A stretch of 64,000 nucleotides of DNA from Streptococcus oralis (GTDB taxonomy: Bacteria > Bacillota > Bacilli > Lactobacillales > Streptococcaceae): NCBI RefSeq assembly GCF_001983955.1, contig NZ_CP019562.1, positions 558,001-622,000 on the forward strand, given 5' to 3'. The position numbers were made by a program, and so were the translations under genes. Numbering within the stretch: position 1 is the first letter of the stretch; the number at the start of each line of letters is the position of its first letter. The notes beneath the pieces are model-generated. The model was not told the DNA's origin. It worked only from the letters and a program-made list of their open reading frames with translations, and did no database searches. Of this stretch, positions 55,172 to 63,945 are shown in pieces.

Positions 55172-56017
55172 TTAGTTAATTTCATATCCCATCAACAAAC
55201 CGCCATCTTCTGCATAGAAACTGCAGAGACCAGACGTAGGGATGATTTTGATATCCGCTTGTGGGAAGGTTTCCAGCAAGCGTTCTGACAATTGCTGACA
55301 GAATTTTTCATTGCTGCAATGAGCCATGACGATACGGCCACCAGCGTAGCCAGCCTTGATGAGTTCTTCATAGGCTGCTTGAAGGGATTTTTTTGGTCCA
55401 CGCGCTTTTTGTAGCAGTTCTAAGGTTCCAGTTTCACTTGCTTCCCCAACCATACGGATGTTGAGAAGGCCAACAACTGTACCGATCAGCTTACTCAAAC
55501 GGCCATTCTTGACCAAGTTATCAACTTTAGCAAGAACAAAGAGCAATTTCGTTTTTTCTTGGTAGGCTGTAATAGCTTCAACAATTTCTTCAAAAGAAAG
55601 TCCTTGATCAATCAAGTCATTGATTTTTTCGACAATCAAGTCAACTTCACCACCTGCAGACAATGTATCGATCACATGAATCTGAGTGTCAGGGTGTTCT
55701 TCCAGATAGATATTCTTAGCGAGCTGTGCACTATTATGGCTACCTGAAAGAGTACCAGTAATGGTAACGACAAAGATATGCTTAGCACCTTCAAATGCAC
55801 GCAAGTAATCATCAGGGCTAGGACAAGCTGATTTTGAAGCCTCAGAAGTCGCATACATGGTTTCCATCATGTGGTCAATGTCGAGATTGGCATCATCGAT
55901 AAAGACCTGATCAGCTACTTGAATGGTTAAAGGAACACTCACAAATTCAGTATCGATAGCAAGAGTAGGCAGTTGACGATAATCACAACCAGAGTCAGCT
56001 ACAATCTTCCAAGTCAT
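55172..56017 (-). CDS. degV: DegV family fatty-acid-binding protein
   Basis: A 281-residue DegV/FakB-like protein. The N-terminal IVADSGCDYRQL and the middle TITGTLSGSHNSAQLA, with the Ser that holds the fatty-acid carboxylate, are conserved. The C-terminal VMAHCSN and GLCSFYAEDGGLLMGY follow. Such proteins present exogenous fatty acids to the FakA kinase, which is not in this window. GGAGAA precedes the ATG. It is a single gene followed by its own terminator. Confidence 0.92.
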   Translation of the reverse strand: MTWKIVADSGCDYRQLPTLAIDTEFVSVPLTIQVADQVFIDDANLDIDHMMETMYATSEASKSACPSPDDYLRAFEGAKHIFVVTITGTLSGSHNSAQLAKNIYLEEHPDTQIHVIDTLSAGGEVDLIVEKINDLIDQGLSFEEIVEAITAYQEKTKLLFVLAKVDNLVKNGRLSKLIGTVVGLLNIRMVGEASETGTLELLQKARGPKKSLQAAYEELIKAGYAGGRIVMAHCSNEKFCQQLSERLLETFPQADIKIIPTSGLCSFYAEDGGLLMGYEIN

Positions 56018-56141
56018 AGAAATTCTCCATCTTTGTCACTTATACATTGACAAAGGTTCTGTCTTTTTTTACAATTATATCATGAAAGCCCTTGAAACAA
56101 AAGTACCACCTCTCTGTTGTCACAAGTAGAAAGAAATTGTT

Positions 56142-56699
56142 ATGTCTGAACGTAAAATATCTGAAAAATCTCTTGAAAATCTCAGAAAATCAAATCAAGA
56201 ATCCAATTTTTTAACCAGAGAAGCAATCGAGACGGCTCTTTTGCAACTTCTAGAGAAAAAAGATTTGGCCAAGATTAGCATTTCGGAGCTGGTCAAACGG
56301 GCTGGTGTCTCTCGTGCTGCCTTCTATCGTAACTATGACTCCAAAGAAGAGATTTTGGAAAGTGTTTTTAAACGCAGTGTCCATAACATTATGGAACAGT
56401 TGAGCCACTACGATGTCAAAACAGACCTTTATCTAGTCTGGGTACACCTTTTCCGCGCAGCCAAGAAAGAAGCCAAGGTTATCCAACTTGCTCTGGACTA
56501 TCATTTGGAAAAGATTTTTGTCCAAGCCATGCAGGAATTTCTAGAAAAATACCATGGAAAGTCAAAAGGCGTTAGCAGCTACCTTCATTCCTTTTGGAGT
56601 TCTGCCATCGTATCAGTTCTGCTCAAATGGATCAAGGATGGCATGAAGGTTCCAGCTGAAAAGATTGCAGATTTACGCTTGCCATTTTTCAAAAAATAG
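56142..56699 (+). CDS. TetR/AcrR-family regulator
   Basis: A 185-residue regulator. Helix-turn-helix in residues about 25-70 (LAKISISELVKRAGVSRAAFYRNYDSKEEIL, in part), with an all-helical ligand domain after it. The basic N-terminal arm ERKISEKSLENLRKSNQ is longer than usual. No strong Shine-Dalgarno. It lies 18 nt before comEB on the same strand and could be co-transcribed. Target genes unknown. Confidence 0.88.
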   Translation: MSERKISEKSLENLRKSNQESNFLTREAIETALLQLLEKKDLAKISISELVKRAGVSRAAFYRNYDSKEEILESVFKRSVHNIMEQLSHYDVKTDLYLVWVHLFRAAKKEAKVIQLALDYHLEKIFVQAMQEFLEKYHGKSKGVSSYLHSFWSSAIVSVLLKWIKDGMKVPAEKIADLRLPFFKK

Positions 56700-56717
56700 G
56701 GGATAAGGAGAAGAATT

Positions 56718-57185
56718 ATGACAGAAAAAAGACTGGCTTGGGATGAGTACTTTGCAGCCCAGGCTTTACTGATTGCCAATCGTTCGACATGCAAACGTGC
56801 CAAGGTGGGAGCGGTCCTCGTCAAGGACAATAAAGTCATTTCAACTGGCTATAATGGTTCCGTATCAGGAACGGAGCACTGTATTGACCACGAATGTCTG
56901 GTCATTGAAGGTCACTGTGTTCGAACCCTTCACGCCGAGGTTAATGCCATCTTGCAAGGAGCCGAACGAGGGGTTCCAAGAGGATTTACAGCCTATGTGA
57001 CCCATTTTCCGTGTCTGAACTGCACCAAACAACTGCTACAAGTTGGTTGTAAGCGCGTGGTTTATATCAACCAGTACCGAATGGATGACTATGCCCAGTA
57101 CCTTTATCATGAAAAAGGCACCGAGTTGACCCATTTACCATTAGAGACTGTTCAGACAGCTCTTCAAGAGGCAGATTTGATTTAA
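56718..57185 (+). CDS. comEB: dCMP deaminase (ComE operon protein 2)
   Basis: A 155-residue zinc-dependent cytidine/deoxycytidylate deaminase. Zinc site: HAEVNAIL (His and catalytic Glu near residue 76) and PCLNCTKQLL (two Cys near residue 100). A second Cys/His cluster near SGTEHCIDHECLV is typical of dCMP deaminases. It produces dUMP for thymidylate synthesis. The name reflects homology to Bacillus ComEB; no competence role is implied. AAGGAGAAG precedes the ATG. Confidence 0.93.
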   Translation: MTEKRLAWDEYFAAQALLIANRSTCKRAKVGAVLVKDNKVISTGYNGSVSGTEHCIDHECLVIEGHCVRTLHAEVNAILQGAERGVPRGFTAYVTHFPCLNCTKQLLQVGCKRVVYINQYRMDDYAQYLYHEKGTELTHLPLETVQTALQEADLI

Positions 57186-57202
57186 AAATTAATAAAAATA
57201 AA

Positions 57203-57232
57203 TGGTTTAGAAAGCTTTTTAAACCGTTTTTT
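57203..57232 (+). terminator. comEB terminator
   Basis: GGTTTA-GAAAGCTTTT-TAAACC followed by GTTTTTTG, right before the upp promoter. Confidence 0.75.
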
Positions 57233-57240
57233 GATATAAT
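57232..57240 (+). promoter_or_regulatory. upp promoter
   Basis: TG-A-TATAAT extended -10; the -35 region lies in the terminator hairpin. Confidence 0.55.
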
Positions 57241-57273
57241 AAGAAGAATAAATTGAAAGAAGGAACTCAGAAA

Positions 57274-57903
57274 ATGGGAAAAATTGAAGTCATTAATCAT
57301 CCACTCATTCAACACAAATTGTCAATCTTGCGACGTACAGATACTTCTACAAAAGCTTTTCGTGAACTAGTTGATGAGATTGCAATGTTGATGGGATATG
57401 AAGTACTTCGTGATCTTCCACTTGAAGATGTGGAAATCGAAACACCTATCACAAAGACCGTTCAAAAACAATTGGCTGGGAAAAAATTGGCGATTGTCCC
57501 AATCTTGCGTGCAGGTATCGGGATGGTAGATGGCCTCTTGAGCTTGGTTCCAGCAGCCAAAGTTGGTCATATCGGTATGTACCGTGATGAAGAAACCCTT
57601 CAACCAGTTGAATACTTGGTGAAATTGCCTGAGGATATTGACCAACGTCAAATCTTTGTCGTTGATCCAATGTTGGCAACAGGTGGCTCAGCAATCTTGG
57701 CAGTAGATTCACTTAAAAAACGTGGCGCTTCAAATATCAAGTTTGTCTGCCTAGTATCTGCTCCAGAAGGAGTGAAAGCTCTTCAAGAAGCACACCCAGA
57801 TGTAGAGATCTTTACAGCAGCTTTGGATGAACGCTTGAACGAACACGGTTATATCGTTCCAGGTCTTGGAGATGCTGGAGACCGCTTGTTCGGTACTAAA
57901 TAA
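57274..57903 (+). CDS. upp: uracil phosphoribosyltransferase
   Basis: Pyrimidine salvage: uracil plus PRPP to UMP. The 209-residue type I PRTase has [20 protein letters not shown] near the N-terminus, [12 protein letters not shown] in the middle, and the PRPP loop [11 protein letters not shown]. It ends with the family C-terminus [16 protein letters not shown] 57274 is preferred to a TTG at 57253; AAGGA lies upstream. It complements the de novo pyrF/pyrE genes in the same window. Confidence 0.96.
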   Translation: MGKIEVINHPLIQHKLSILRRTDTSTKAFRELVDEIAMLMGYEVLRDLPLEDVEIETPITKTVQKQLAGKKLAIVPILRAGIGMVDGLLSLVPAAKVGHIGMYRDEETLQPVEYLVKLPEDIDQRQIFVVDPMLATGGSAILAVDSLKKRGASNIKFVCLVSAPEGVKALQEAHPDVEIFTAALDERLNEHGYIVPGLGDAGDRLFGTK

Positions 57904-57992
57904 AATCCCAAAGTAAATAGTGAAACTAGAAGTTCGTTTTTAACTTGAAAGGAGGTTGAGTTTTTGTTTCTGTTTAGAGAATAGAACAAAAA

Positions 57993-58022
57993 TTTGACCT
58001 TTTTTGACCAAAAAGATATAAT
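57993..58022 (+). promoter_or_regulatory. clpP promoter with CtsR operator
   Basis: TTTGACCTTTTTTGACCA is the CtsR heptad repeat (reverse orientation of GGTCAAA-N-GGTCAAA type) at 57993-58010. The -35 TTGACC (57994-57999) lies inside it, followed by a 17-nt spacer and TATAAT (58017-58022). CtsR would repress by covering the -35, released on heat stress. Confidence 0.9.
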
Positions 58023-58075
58023 AGTTCTGTATTGAGTCGTAAGACTAAGAAAATTCAACATAAAAGGAGAAATGA

Positions 58076-58666
58076 ATGATTCCTGTAGTTATTGAACAAA
58101 CAAGCCGTGGAGAACGTTCCTATGACATTTACTCTCGTCTTCTGAAAGACCGCATCATCATGCTAACAGGTCCAGTTGAAGACAACATGGCCAACTCTGT
58201 TATCGCCCAATTACTTTTCTTGGATGCCCAAGACAGCACAAAAGATATTTACCTTTATGTCAACACACCTGGAGGCTCTGTGTCAGCTGGTTTGGCAATC
58301 GTTGATACCATGAACTTTATCAAGGCAGATGTCCAAACAATCGTTATGGGGATGGCTGCATCCATGGGGACAGTCATCGCATCAAGTGGAGCAAAAGGCA
58401 AACGTTTCATGCTTCCAAATGCAGAGTACATGATTCACCAACCAATGGGTGGTACAGGTGGTGGTACCCAACAGACAGATATGGCAATCGCTGCAGAGCA
58501 CTTGCTTAAAACTCGTAAGACTTTGGAGCAAATCCTTGCAGATAACTCTGGTAAATCAGTCGAGCAAATTCATGCTGACGCTGAACGTGATTACTGGATG
58601 AGTGCCCAAGAAACACTTGAATATGGCTTTATTGATGAAATCATGGCTAATAATTCTTTAAGCTAA
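58076..58666 (+). CDS. clpP: ATP-dependent Clp protease proteolytic subunit
   Basis: A 196-residue serine peptidase that forms a 14-mer barrel and degrades proteins fed by Clp ATPases. Catalytic triad: Ser96 in GMAASMG, His121 in MIHQP, Asp172 in ERDYWM. Start ATG 58076 follows AAAAGGAG; an out-of-frame ATG lies 4 nt before. It has its own CtsR-controlled promoter and a terminator. Confidence 0.98.
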   Translation: MIPVVIEQTSRGERSYDIYSRLLKDRIIMLTGPVEDNMANSVIAQLLFLDAQDSTKDIYLYVNTPGGSVSAGLAIVDTMNFIKADVQTIVMGMAASMGTVIASSGAKGKRFMLPNAEYMIHQPMGGTGGGTQQTDMAIAAEHLLKTRKTLEQILADNSGKSVEQIHADAERDYWMSAQETLEYGFIDEIMANNSLS

Positions 58667-58676
58667 GCAACCTAGA

Positions 58677-58707
58677 AAGCAAACTCGACGGAGTTCGCTT
58701 TTTTTGA
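58677..58707 (+). terminator. clpP terminator
   Basis: AGCAAACTC-GACG-GAGTTCGCT followed by seven T. Confidence 0.85.
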
Positions 58708-58744
58708 TATAATAGGAGAAGATTTCTTAGAAAGAGGATCCCTC

Positions 58745-59014
58745 ATGTTTGAAAAAACAAATCGATCAGGATTAATCATCTATCTCTACTATAATCGAGA
58801 TGCAAAAAAACTTCAGGAATACGGTGATATCTGTTACCATTCCAAAAAACATCGTTACTTGCAGCTCTATGTTCCAACTGAGGAGTTAGATGACTTAGTT
58901 GAGAGATTAGGTAAGGAAAGATATATCAAGAAAATTAGACGTTGCCATATTCAAGAGCTAGAAACTCCTTTCGTTGGCAATCTCTATCGTAACGAAGAAA
59001 ACGTTATCATTTAA
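58745..59014 (+). CDS. ylbG: YlbG family protein (DUF2129)
   Basis: An 89-residue cytoplasmic protein. The start [42 protein letters not shown] (in part) is the DUF2129 pattern, and [18 protein letters not shown] the second half. Widely conserved in Firmicutes, no established role. AAGAGGATCC precedes the ATG. It stands alone between clpP and the liv operon. Confidence 0.85.
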   Translation: MFEKTNRSGLIIYLYYNRDAKKLQEYGDICYHSKKHRYLQLYVPTEELDDLVERLGKERYIKKIRRCHIQELETPFVGNLYRNEENVII

Positions 59015-59031
59015 AAAATTAAATAAATGTA

Positions 59032-59060
59032 TTGACAATTTTCTGATAATTCGGTATATT
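59032..59060 (+). promoter_or_regulatory. liv operon promoter
   Basis: Consensus TTGACA, 17-nt spacer, TATATT. Confidence 0.75.
59037..59051 (+). promoter_or_regulatory. CodY box
   Basis: AATTTTCTGATAATT matches the CodY consensus AATTTTCWGAAAATT with one mismatch and fills the spacer between -35 and -10. CodY, activated by branched-chain amino acids, would shut off the branched-chain importer. Confidence 0.85.
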
Positions 59061-59102
59061 CTTAACATACTATTTTTTGAAACAACTATAAGGAGATTAA
59101 AA

Positions 59103-60263
59103 ATGAAGAAAAAATTTGCCCTATCTTTTGTGGCTCTTGCTAGTGTGGCTCTTCTTGCTGCCTGTGGAGAGGTCAAGTCAGGAGCGTCAAACACAACTGG
59201 AAATCCAGTAGACGAGAAAACAATTAAAATCGGTTTTAACTTTGAAGAGACAGGTGCTGTGGCAGCTTATGGTACAGCTGAACAAAAAGGTGCCCAACTT
59301 GCTGTAGACGAAATCAACGCTGCAGGTGGAATTGATGGAAAACAAATCGAAGTTGTAGACAAAGACAACAAGTCAGAAACTGCTGAAGCAGCTTCTGTTA
59401 CAACAAACCTTGTTACCCAATCAAAAGTAGCAGCTATTGTAGGACCTGCGACATCTGGTGCAACTGCTGCAGCTGTAGCTAACGCTACTAAAGCTGGGGT
59501 GCCATTGATTTCACCAAGTGCTACTCAAGACGGTTTGACTAAAGGTCAAGATTACCTATTTATCGGAACATTCCAAGATAGCTTCCAAGGGAAGATTATT
59601 TCTAACTATGTAACAAATAAATTGAATGCTAAGAAGGTTGTTCTTTATACTGACAATGCTAGTGACTATGCTAAAGGTATTGCTAAATCTTTCCGCGAAG
59701 CCTACAAGGGTGAAATTGTAGCAGATGAAACGTTTGTAGCAGGTGATACTGACTTCCAAGCAGCCCTTACTAAAATGAAAGACAAAGAGTTTGACGCTAT
59801 CGTTGTTCCAGGTTACTACACAGAAGCAGGTAAAATTGTAAACCAAGCTCGTGGTATGGGAATTGATAAACCAATCATTGGTGGTGATGGATTTAACGGT
59901 GAAGAATTTGTTCAACAAGCAACTGCTGAAAGAGCATCAAACATTTACTTCATCTCAGGATTCTCAACTACTGTTGATGTTTCTGCAAAAGCTAAAGCTT
60001 TCCTTGAAGCATATCGTGCTAAATACAACGAAGAACCTTCAACATTCTCAGCTTTGGCCTATGACTCAGTTTACCTAGTAGCAAATGCTGCAAAAGGTGC
60101 TAAAAACTCAGGTGAGATCAAGGACAACCTTGCTAAAACCAAAGATTTTGATGGTGTAACTGGTCAAACAAGCTTTGATGCTGACCACAATACAGTGAAA
60201 ACTGCTTACATGATGACCATGAACAATGGTAAAGTTGAAGAAGCAGAAGTTGTAAAACCATAA
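59103..60263 (+). CDS. livJ: branched-chain amino-acid-binding lipoprotein LivJ
   Basis: A 386-residue periplasmic-binding-type lipoprotein. Signal peptide with lipobox LLAAC, Cys21 lipid-modified. Ligand domain KIGFNFEETGAVAAYGTAEQKGAQLAVDEINAAGG (in part) is the LivJ/LivK hallmark, followed by GPATSGATAAA. Start 59103 (MKKKFALSF) is set by AAGGAG and the signal peptide; longer frames run through the promoter. First gene of livJHMGF. Confidence 0.96.
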   Translation: MKKKFALSFVALASVALLAACGEVKSGASNTTGNPVDEKTIKIGFNFEETGAVAAYGTAEQKGAQLAVDEINAAGGIDGKQIEVVDKDNKSETAEAASVTTNLVTQSKVAAIVGPATSGATAAAVANATKAGVPLISPSATQDGLTKGQDYLFIGTFQDSFQGKIISNYVTNKLNAKKVVLYTDNASDYAKGIAKSFREAYKGEIVADETFVAGDTDFQAALTKMKDKEFDAIVVPGYYTEAGKIVNQARGMGIDKPIIGGDGFNGEEFVQQATAERASNIYFISGFSTTVDVSAKAKAFLEAYRAKYNEEPSTFSALAYDSVYLVANAAKGAKNSGEIKDNLAKTKDFDGVTGQTSFDADHNTVKTAYMMTMNNGKVEEAEVVKP

Positions 60264-60283
60264 CATTAGAATAGTAATTGAAA

Positions 60284-60316
60284 TGGGGAATGAGCCTTTG
60301 ACTCACTCCCTGTTTC
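60284..60316 (+). terminator. attenuating hairpin between livJ and livH
   Basis: Imperfect stem GGGAATGAG / CTCACTCCC followed by TGTTTC. Weak T-run suggests partial termination, giving more binding protein than membrane subunits. Confidence 0.55.
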
Positions 60317-60373
60317 GGTGTTTATGAACTTGTGAAAATAATGAAATTTTCTAAAAAATAAGGATAGAAAAGA

Positions 60374-61252
60374 GTGAACGCTATGCTCCAACAACTTGTG
60401 AATGGTCTAATTCTGGGTAGTGTTTATGCACTTTTGGCTCTGGGTTATACCATGGTTTATGGAATTATCAAACTCATCAACTTCGCCCACGGTGATATTT
60501 ACATGATGGGTGCCTTTATTGGTTACTTTTTGATTAATTCTTTCCAAATGGATTTCTTTTTAGCTTTAATTATTTCAATGGCAGGAACCGCACTACTTGG
60601 TGTTGTGATTGAGTTTCTTGCCTACCGTCCTTTACGACACTCTACACGAATTGCTGTATTGATTACTGCCATCGGAGTGTCTTTCCTACTGGAATACGGA
60701 ATGGTTTATCTAGTAGGCGCCAATACTCGTGCCTTCCCTCAAGCAATTGAAACAGTCCGCTTTGACTTGGGACCAATTAGCTTGACAAATGTTCAATTGA
60801 TGATTTTAGCAGTTTCTGTACTCTTGATGGTTTTATTGCAATTGATCGTCCAAAAAACAAAAATGGGGAAAGCCATGCGTGCGGTATCAGTTGATAGTGA
60901 CGCAGCTCAATTGATGGGAATTAATGTAAATCGTACAATCAGCTTTACCTTTGCTTTGGGTTCAGCTCTTGCTGGTGCAGCAGGAGTCCTCATTGCCCTT
61001 TACTACAATTCTCTTGAACCTTTGATGGGCGTGACTCCAGGTCTAAAATCATTCGTTGCGGCCGTACTGGGTGGTATCGGGATTATTCCTGGTGCAGCTC
61101 TAGGGGGATTTGTGATTGGCTTGTTGGAAACATTTGCTACTGCCTTCGGTATGTCTGATTTCCGTGATGCTATCGTATATGGAATCTTGCTTTTGATTCT
61201 GATTGTTCGACCTGCAGGTATCCTTGGTAAGAATGTGAAAGAGAAGGTGTAA
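60374..61252 (+). CDS. livH: branched-chain amino-acid permease LivH
   Basis: A 292-residue permease with about eight helices. LQQLVNGLILGSVYALLALGYTMVYG at the start and NFAHGDIYMMGAF are LivH landmarks. ATPase-contact region MRAVSVDSDAAQLMGINVNRTI. The GTG at 60374 lies 9 nt after AAGGA, a better spacing than the in-frame ATG at 60383, so GTG is preferred though not certain. Confidence 0.94.
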   Translation: MNAMLQQLVNGLILGSVYALLALGYTMVYGIIKLINFAHGDIYMMGAFIGYFLINSFQMDFFLALIISMAGTALLGVVIEFLAYRPLRHSTRIAVLITAIGVSFLLEYGMVYLVGANTRAFPQAIETVRFDLGPISLTNVQLMILAVSVLLMVLLQLIVQKTKMGKAMRAVSVDSDAAQLMGINVNRTISFTFALGSALAGAAGVLIALYYNSLEPLMGVTPGLKSFVAAVLGGIGIIPGAALGGFVIGLLETFATAFGMSDFRDAIVYGILLLILIVRPAGILGKNVKEKV

Positions 61253-61255
61253 ACA

Positions 61256-62212
61256 ATGAAGACAAATCTTAAAGTAAATATTTTCTGGTTATTCCTTCTG
61301 TTAGCGGGTTATGGATTGATTAGTATACTGGTTTCTGCTGGTGTTCTCAATCTATTCCATGTCCAAATTTTAGAACAAATTGGGATTAATATCATCCTTG
61401 CAGTAGGCTTGAACTTAATCGTTGGTTTTTCAGGTCAATTCTCACTCGGTCATGCAGGTTTTATGGCAATTGGGGCTTATGCAGCAGCGATTATTGGTTC
61501 AAAATCACCAACCTATGGTGCCTTCTTTGGAGCAATGGTCTTGGGTGCCTTGATTTCTGGTGCAGTCGCTTTGCTCGTTGGGATTCCAACGCTTCGTTTA
61601 AAGGGTGACTACCTGGCTGTTGCGACACTAGGTGTTTCAGAAATCATTCGTATCTTTATCATTAATGGTGGAAGTTTGACCAATGGTGCTGCTGGTATCT
61701 TGGGTATCCCAAACTTTACCAACTGGCAAATGGTTTATCTATTTGTGGTGATCACAACTATTGCAACTCTCAACTTCCTACGTAGTCCAATTGGACGCTC
61801 TACTCTATCTGTTCGTGAGGATGAGATTGCTGCAGAATCCGTTGGGGTAAACACTACAAAGATCAAGATTATCGCTTTTGTCTTTGGAGCTATTACAGCT
61901 AGTATTGCTGGTTCACTTCAGGCCGGTTTTATCGGATCTGTTGTTCCAAAAGATTACACCTTTATTAATTCCATCAATGTGTTGATTATCGTTGTATTTG
62001 GTGGACTTGGATCGATTACTGGTACCATCGTTTCAGCGATTGTTTTAGGAATTTTAAATATGCTCCTTCAGGATGTAGCAAGCGTACGTATGATCATCTA
62101 CGCTTTGGCTCTTGTATTGGTCATGATTTTCAGACCAGGTGGACTTCTTGGGACATGGGAATTGAGTCTATCACGTTTCTTTAAAAAATCGAAGAAGGAG
62201 GGACAAAACTAA
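61256..62212 (+). CDS. livM: branched-chain amino-acid permease LivM
   Basis: A 318-residue permease with about eight to nine helices. GLNLIVGFSGQFSLGHAGFMAIGAYAAA is the family signature, and LSVREDEIAAESVGVNTTKIK the ATPase-contact loop. It pairs with LivH. It starts 3 nt after the livH stop, and its stop overlaps the livG start. Confidence 0.95.
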   Translation: MKTNLKVNIFWLFLLLAGYGLISILVSAGVLNLFHVQILEQIGINIILAVGLNLIVGFSGQFSLGHAGFMAIGAYAAAIIGSKSPTYGAFFGAMVLGALISGAVALLVGIPTLRLKGDYLAVATLGVSEIIRIFIINGGSLTNGAAGILGIPNFTNWQMVYLFVVITTIATLNFLRSPIGRSTLSVREDEIAAESVGVNTTKIKIIAFVFGAITASIAGSLQAGFIGSVVPKDYTFINSINVLIIVVFGGLGSITGTIVSAIVLGILNMLLQDVASVRMIIYALALVLVMIFRPGGLLGTWELSLSRFFKKSKKEGQN

Positions 62213-62976
62213 TGGCATTACTTGAAGTTAAACAGTTAACCAAACATTTTGGCGGTCTAACAGCTGTTGGAGATGTCACTCTTGAATTGAACGAGGGAGA
62301 GTTGGTTGGTCTGATTGGACCAAACGGGGCTGGTAAAACAACCCTTTTCAATCTCCTGACTGGCGTTTATGAACCAAGCGAAGGTACTGTGACACTAGAT
62401 GGACATCTCCTAAATGGGAAAACTCCCTATAAGATTGCCTCACTTGGTCTCAGTCGTACTTTCCAAAATATTCGTTTGTTCAAGGACTTGACAGTTTTGG
62501 AAAATGTTTTGATTGCATTTAGCAATCATCATAAACAACATGTCCTTGCGAGCTTTCTACGCCTACCAGCTTTTTATAAGAACGAGGAAGAATTAAAAAG
62601 CAAAGCTTTGGACTTGCTGAAGATTTTTGATTTGGATAGTGACGCAAATACTCTTGCCAAGAATCTGGCCTATGGTCAACAACGTCGATTAGAAATTGTT
62701 CGTGCTCTGGCAACTGAACCTAAAATCCTCTTTTTGGACGAACCTGCAGCTGGTATGAATCCACAAGAAACAGCTGAATTGACAGAATTGATCCGTCGTA
62801 TCAAAGATGAATTTAAAATTACCATCATGCTTATCGAACATGATATGAATTTGGTTATGGAAGTCACTGAGCGTATCTATGTTCTTGAATATGGTCGGTT
62901 GATTGCTCATGGGACTCCGGATGAGATCAAGAACAACAAACGCGTTATCGAAGCTTATCTAGGAGGTGAAGCCTGA
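62212..62976 (+). CDS. livG: branched-chain amino-acid ABC ATPase LivG
   Basis: A 254-residue ATPase. Walker A GPNGAGKTT (residues about 38-46), signature LAYGQQRRLEIVRAL (the LivG variant of LSGGQ), Walker B ILFLDEPAAGMN and switch His in IEHDM. Overlaps livM by one base. It works with LivF as a heterodimer. Confidence 0.96.
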   Translation: MALLEVKQLTKHFGGLTAVGDVTLELNEGELVGLIGPNGAGKTTLFNLLTGVYEPSEGTVTLDGHLLNGKTPYKIASLGLSRTFQNIRLFKDLTVLENVLIAFSNHHKQHVLASFLRLPAFYKNEEELKSKALDLLKIFDLDSDANTLAKNLAYGQQRRLEIVRALATEPKILFLDEPAAGMNPQETAELTELIRRIKDEFKITIMLIEHDMNLVMEVTERIYVLEYGRLIAHGTPDEIKNNKRVIEAYLGGEA

Positions 62977-63686
62977 TGTCTATGTTAAAAGTTGAAAACC
63001 TCTCTGTGCATTACGGAATGATTCAAGCGGTTCGTGATGTAAGTTTCGAGGTTAATGAAGGTGAAGTTGTTTCCTTGATAGGTGCTAATGGTGCTGGTAA
63101 AACAACCATTCTTCGTACCCTTTCAGGTTTGGTTCGTCCAAGTGCTGGTAAAATTGAGTTTTTGGGAAAAGAAATTCAAAAGTTGCCAGCGCAAAAAATC
63201 GTAGCAGGTGGCCTTTCACAAGTTCCTGAGGGACGCCATGTTTTTCCAGGCTTGACTGTTATGGAAAACTTGGAAATGGGAGCCTTTTTAAAGAAAAATC
63301 GTGAAGAAAATCAAGCTAACTTGAAAAAAGTTTTCTCACGCTTCCCACGTCTTGAAGAGCGTAAAAACCAAGATGCGGCAACTCTTTCAGGTGGTGAACA
63401 GCAGATGCTGGCTATGGGACGCGCTCTCATGTCTACACCTAAGCTCCTTCTCTTGGATGAGCCGTCAATGGGACTTGCCCCGATCTTTATCCAAGAAATT
63501 TTCGATATCATTCAAGATATTCAGAAGCAAGGAACAACGGTTCTCCTAATTGAACAGAACGCTAACAAGGCCCTTGCTATCTCTGACCGAGGTTATGTAC
63601 TTGAAACAGGCAAGATCGTCCTATCAGGAACAGGAAAAGAACTCGCAGCATCAGATGAAGTCAGAAAAGCATATCTAGGTGGCTAA
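62976..63686 (+). CDS. livF: branched-chain amino-acid ABC ATPase LivF
   Basis: A 236-residue ATPase. Walker A GANGAGKTT, signature LSGGEQQMLAMGRAL, Walker B LLLDEPSMGLAP. The VPEGRHVFPGLTVMENL segment is diagnostic of LivF. It overlaps the livG stop by one base. The TAA stop is embedded in the following terminator. Confidence 0.96.
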   Translation: MSMLKVENLSVHYGMIQAVRDVSFEVNEGEVVSLIGANGAGKTTILRTLSGLVRPSAGKIEFLGKEIQKLPAQKIVAGGLSQVPEGRHVFPGLTVMENLEMGAFLKKNREENQANLKKVFSRFPRLEERKNQDAATLSGGEQQMLAMGRALMSTPKLLLLDEPSMGLAPIFIQEIFDIIQDIQKQGTTVLLIEQNANKALAISDRGYVLETGKIVLSGTGKELAASDEVRKAYLGG

Positions 63687-63707
63687 AAAGGTCCCGGGGA
63701 CCTTTTT
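63685..63707 (+). terminator. liv operon terminator
   Basis: Perfect AAAAAGGTCCC-GG-GGACCTTTTT starting in the stop codon. Confidence 0.9.
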
Positions 63708-63945
63708 AGTCGGTAGATAAGGATTGCGCAAGCAATCTCTCTATAGTCCGGGGGACCTTTTTAGTCGGAGGATAAGGATTGCATAAGCAATTCTCCTCTA
63801 GTCTGGGAGACTAGTTTAGGTTGTGGATGGAGATTGCGCACGCAATCCCTCTATAGTCTGGGGGGCCTTTTTAGTCGGAGGATAAGAATTGTGCAGCTAT
63901 TCTCCTTTAGTCTGGTAGACTAGTTTAGGTTGTGGATGGAGATGA
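63703..63945 (+). repeat. alternating hairpin tandem repeat
   Basis: About four and a half units of roughly 55 nt in two alternating forms. Form A starts TTAGTCGG and form B TTAGGTTGTGGATGG. Each complete unit carries an inner hairpin (for example GATTGC-GCAA-GCAATC) and ends in a short stem such as GTCCGGGGGAC or AGTCTGGGAGACT. The region fills the gap after livF to near the window end; 63945-64000 shows nothing recognisable. Confidence 0.85.

Noticed and set aside
58974..59102. N-terminal extension of LivJ
   Set aside because: It overlaps the promoter and CodY box; a lipoprotein signal peptide begins exactly at 59103.
63703..63945. CRISPR array
   Set aside because: Units are contiguous with no unique spacers, and no cas gene is present.
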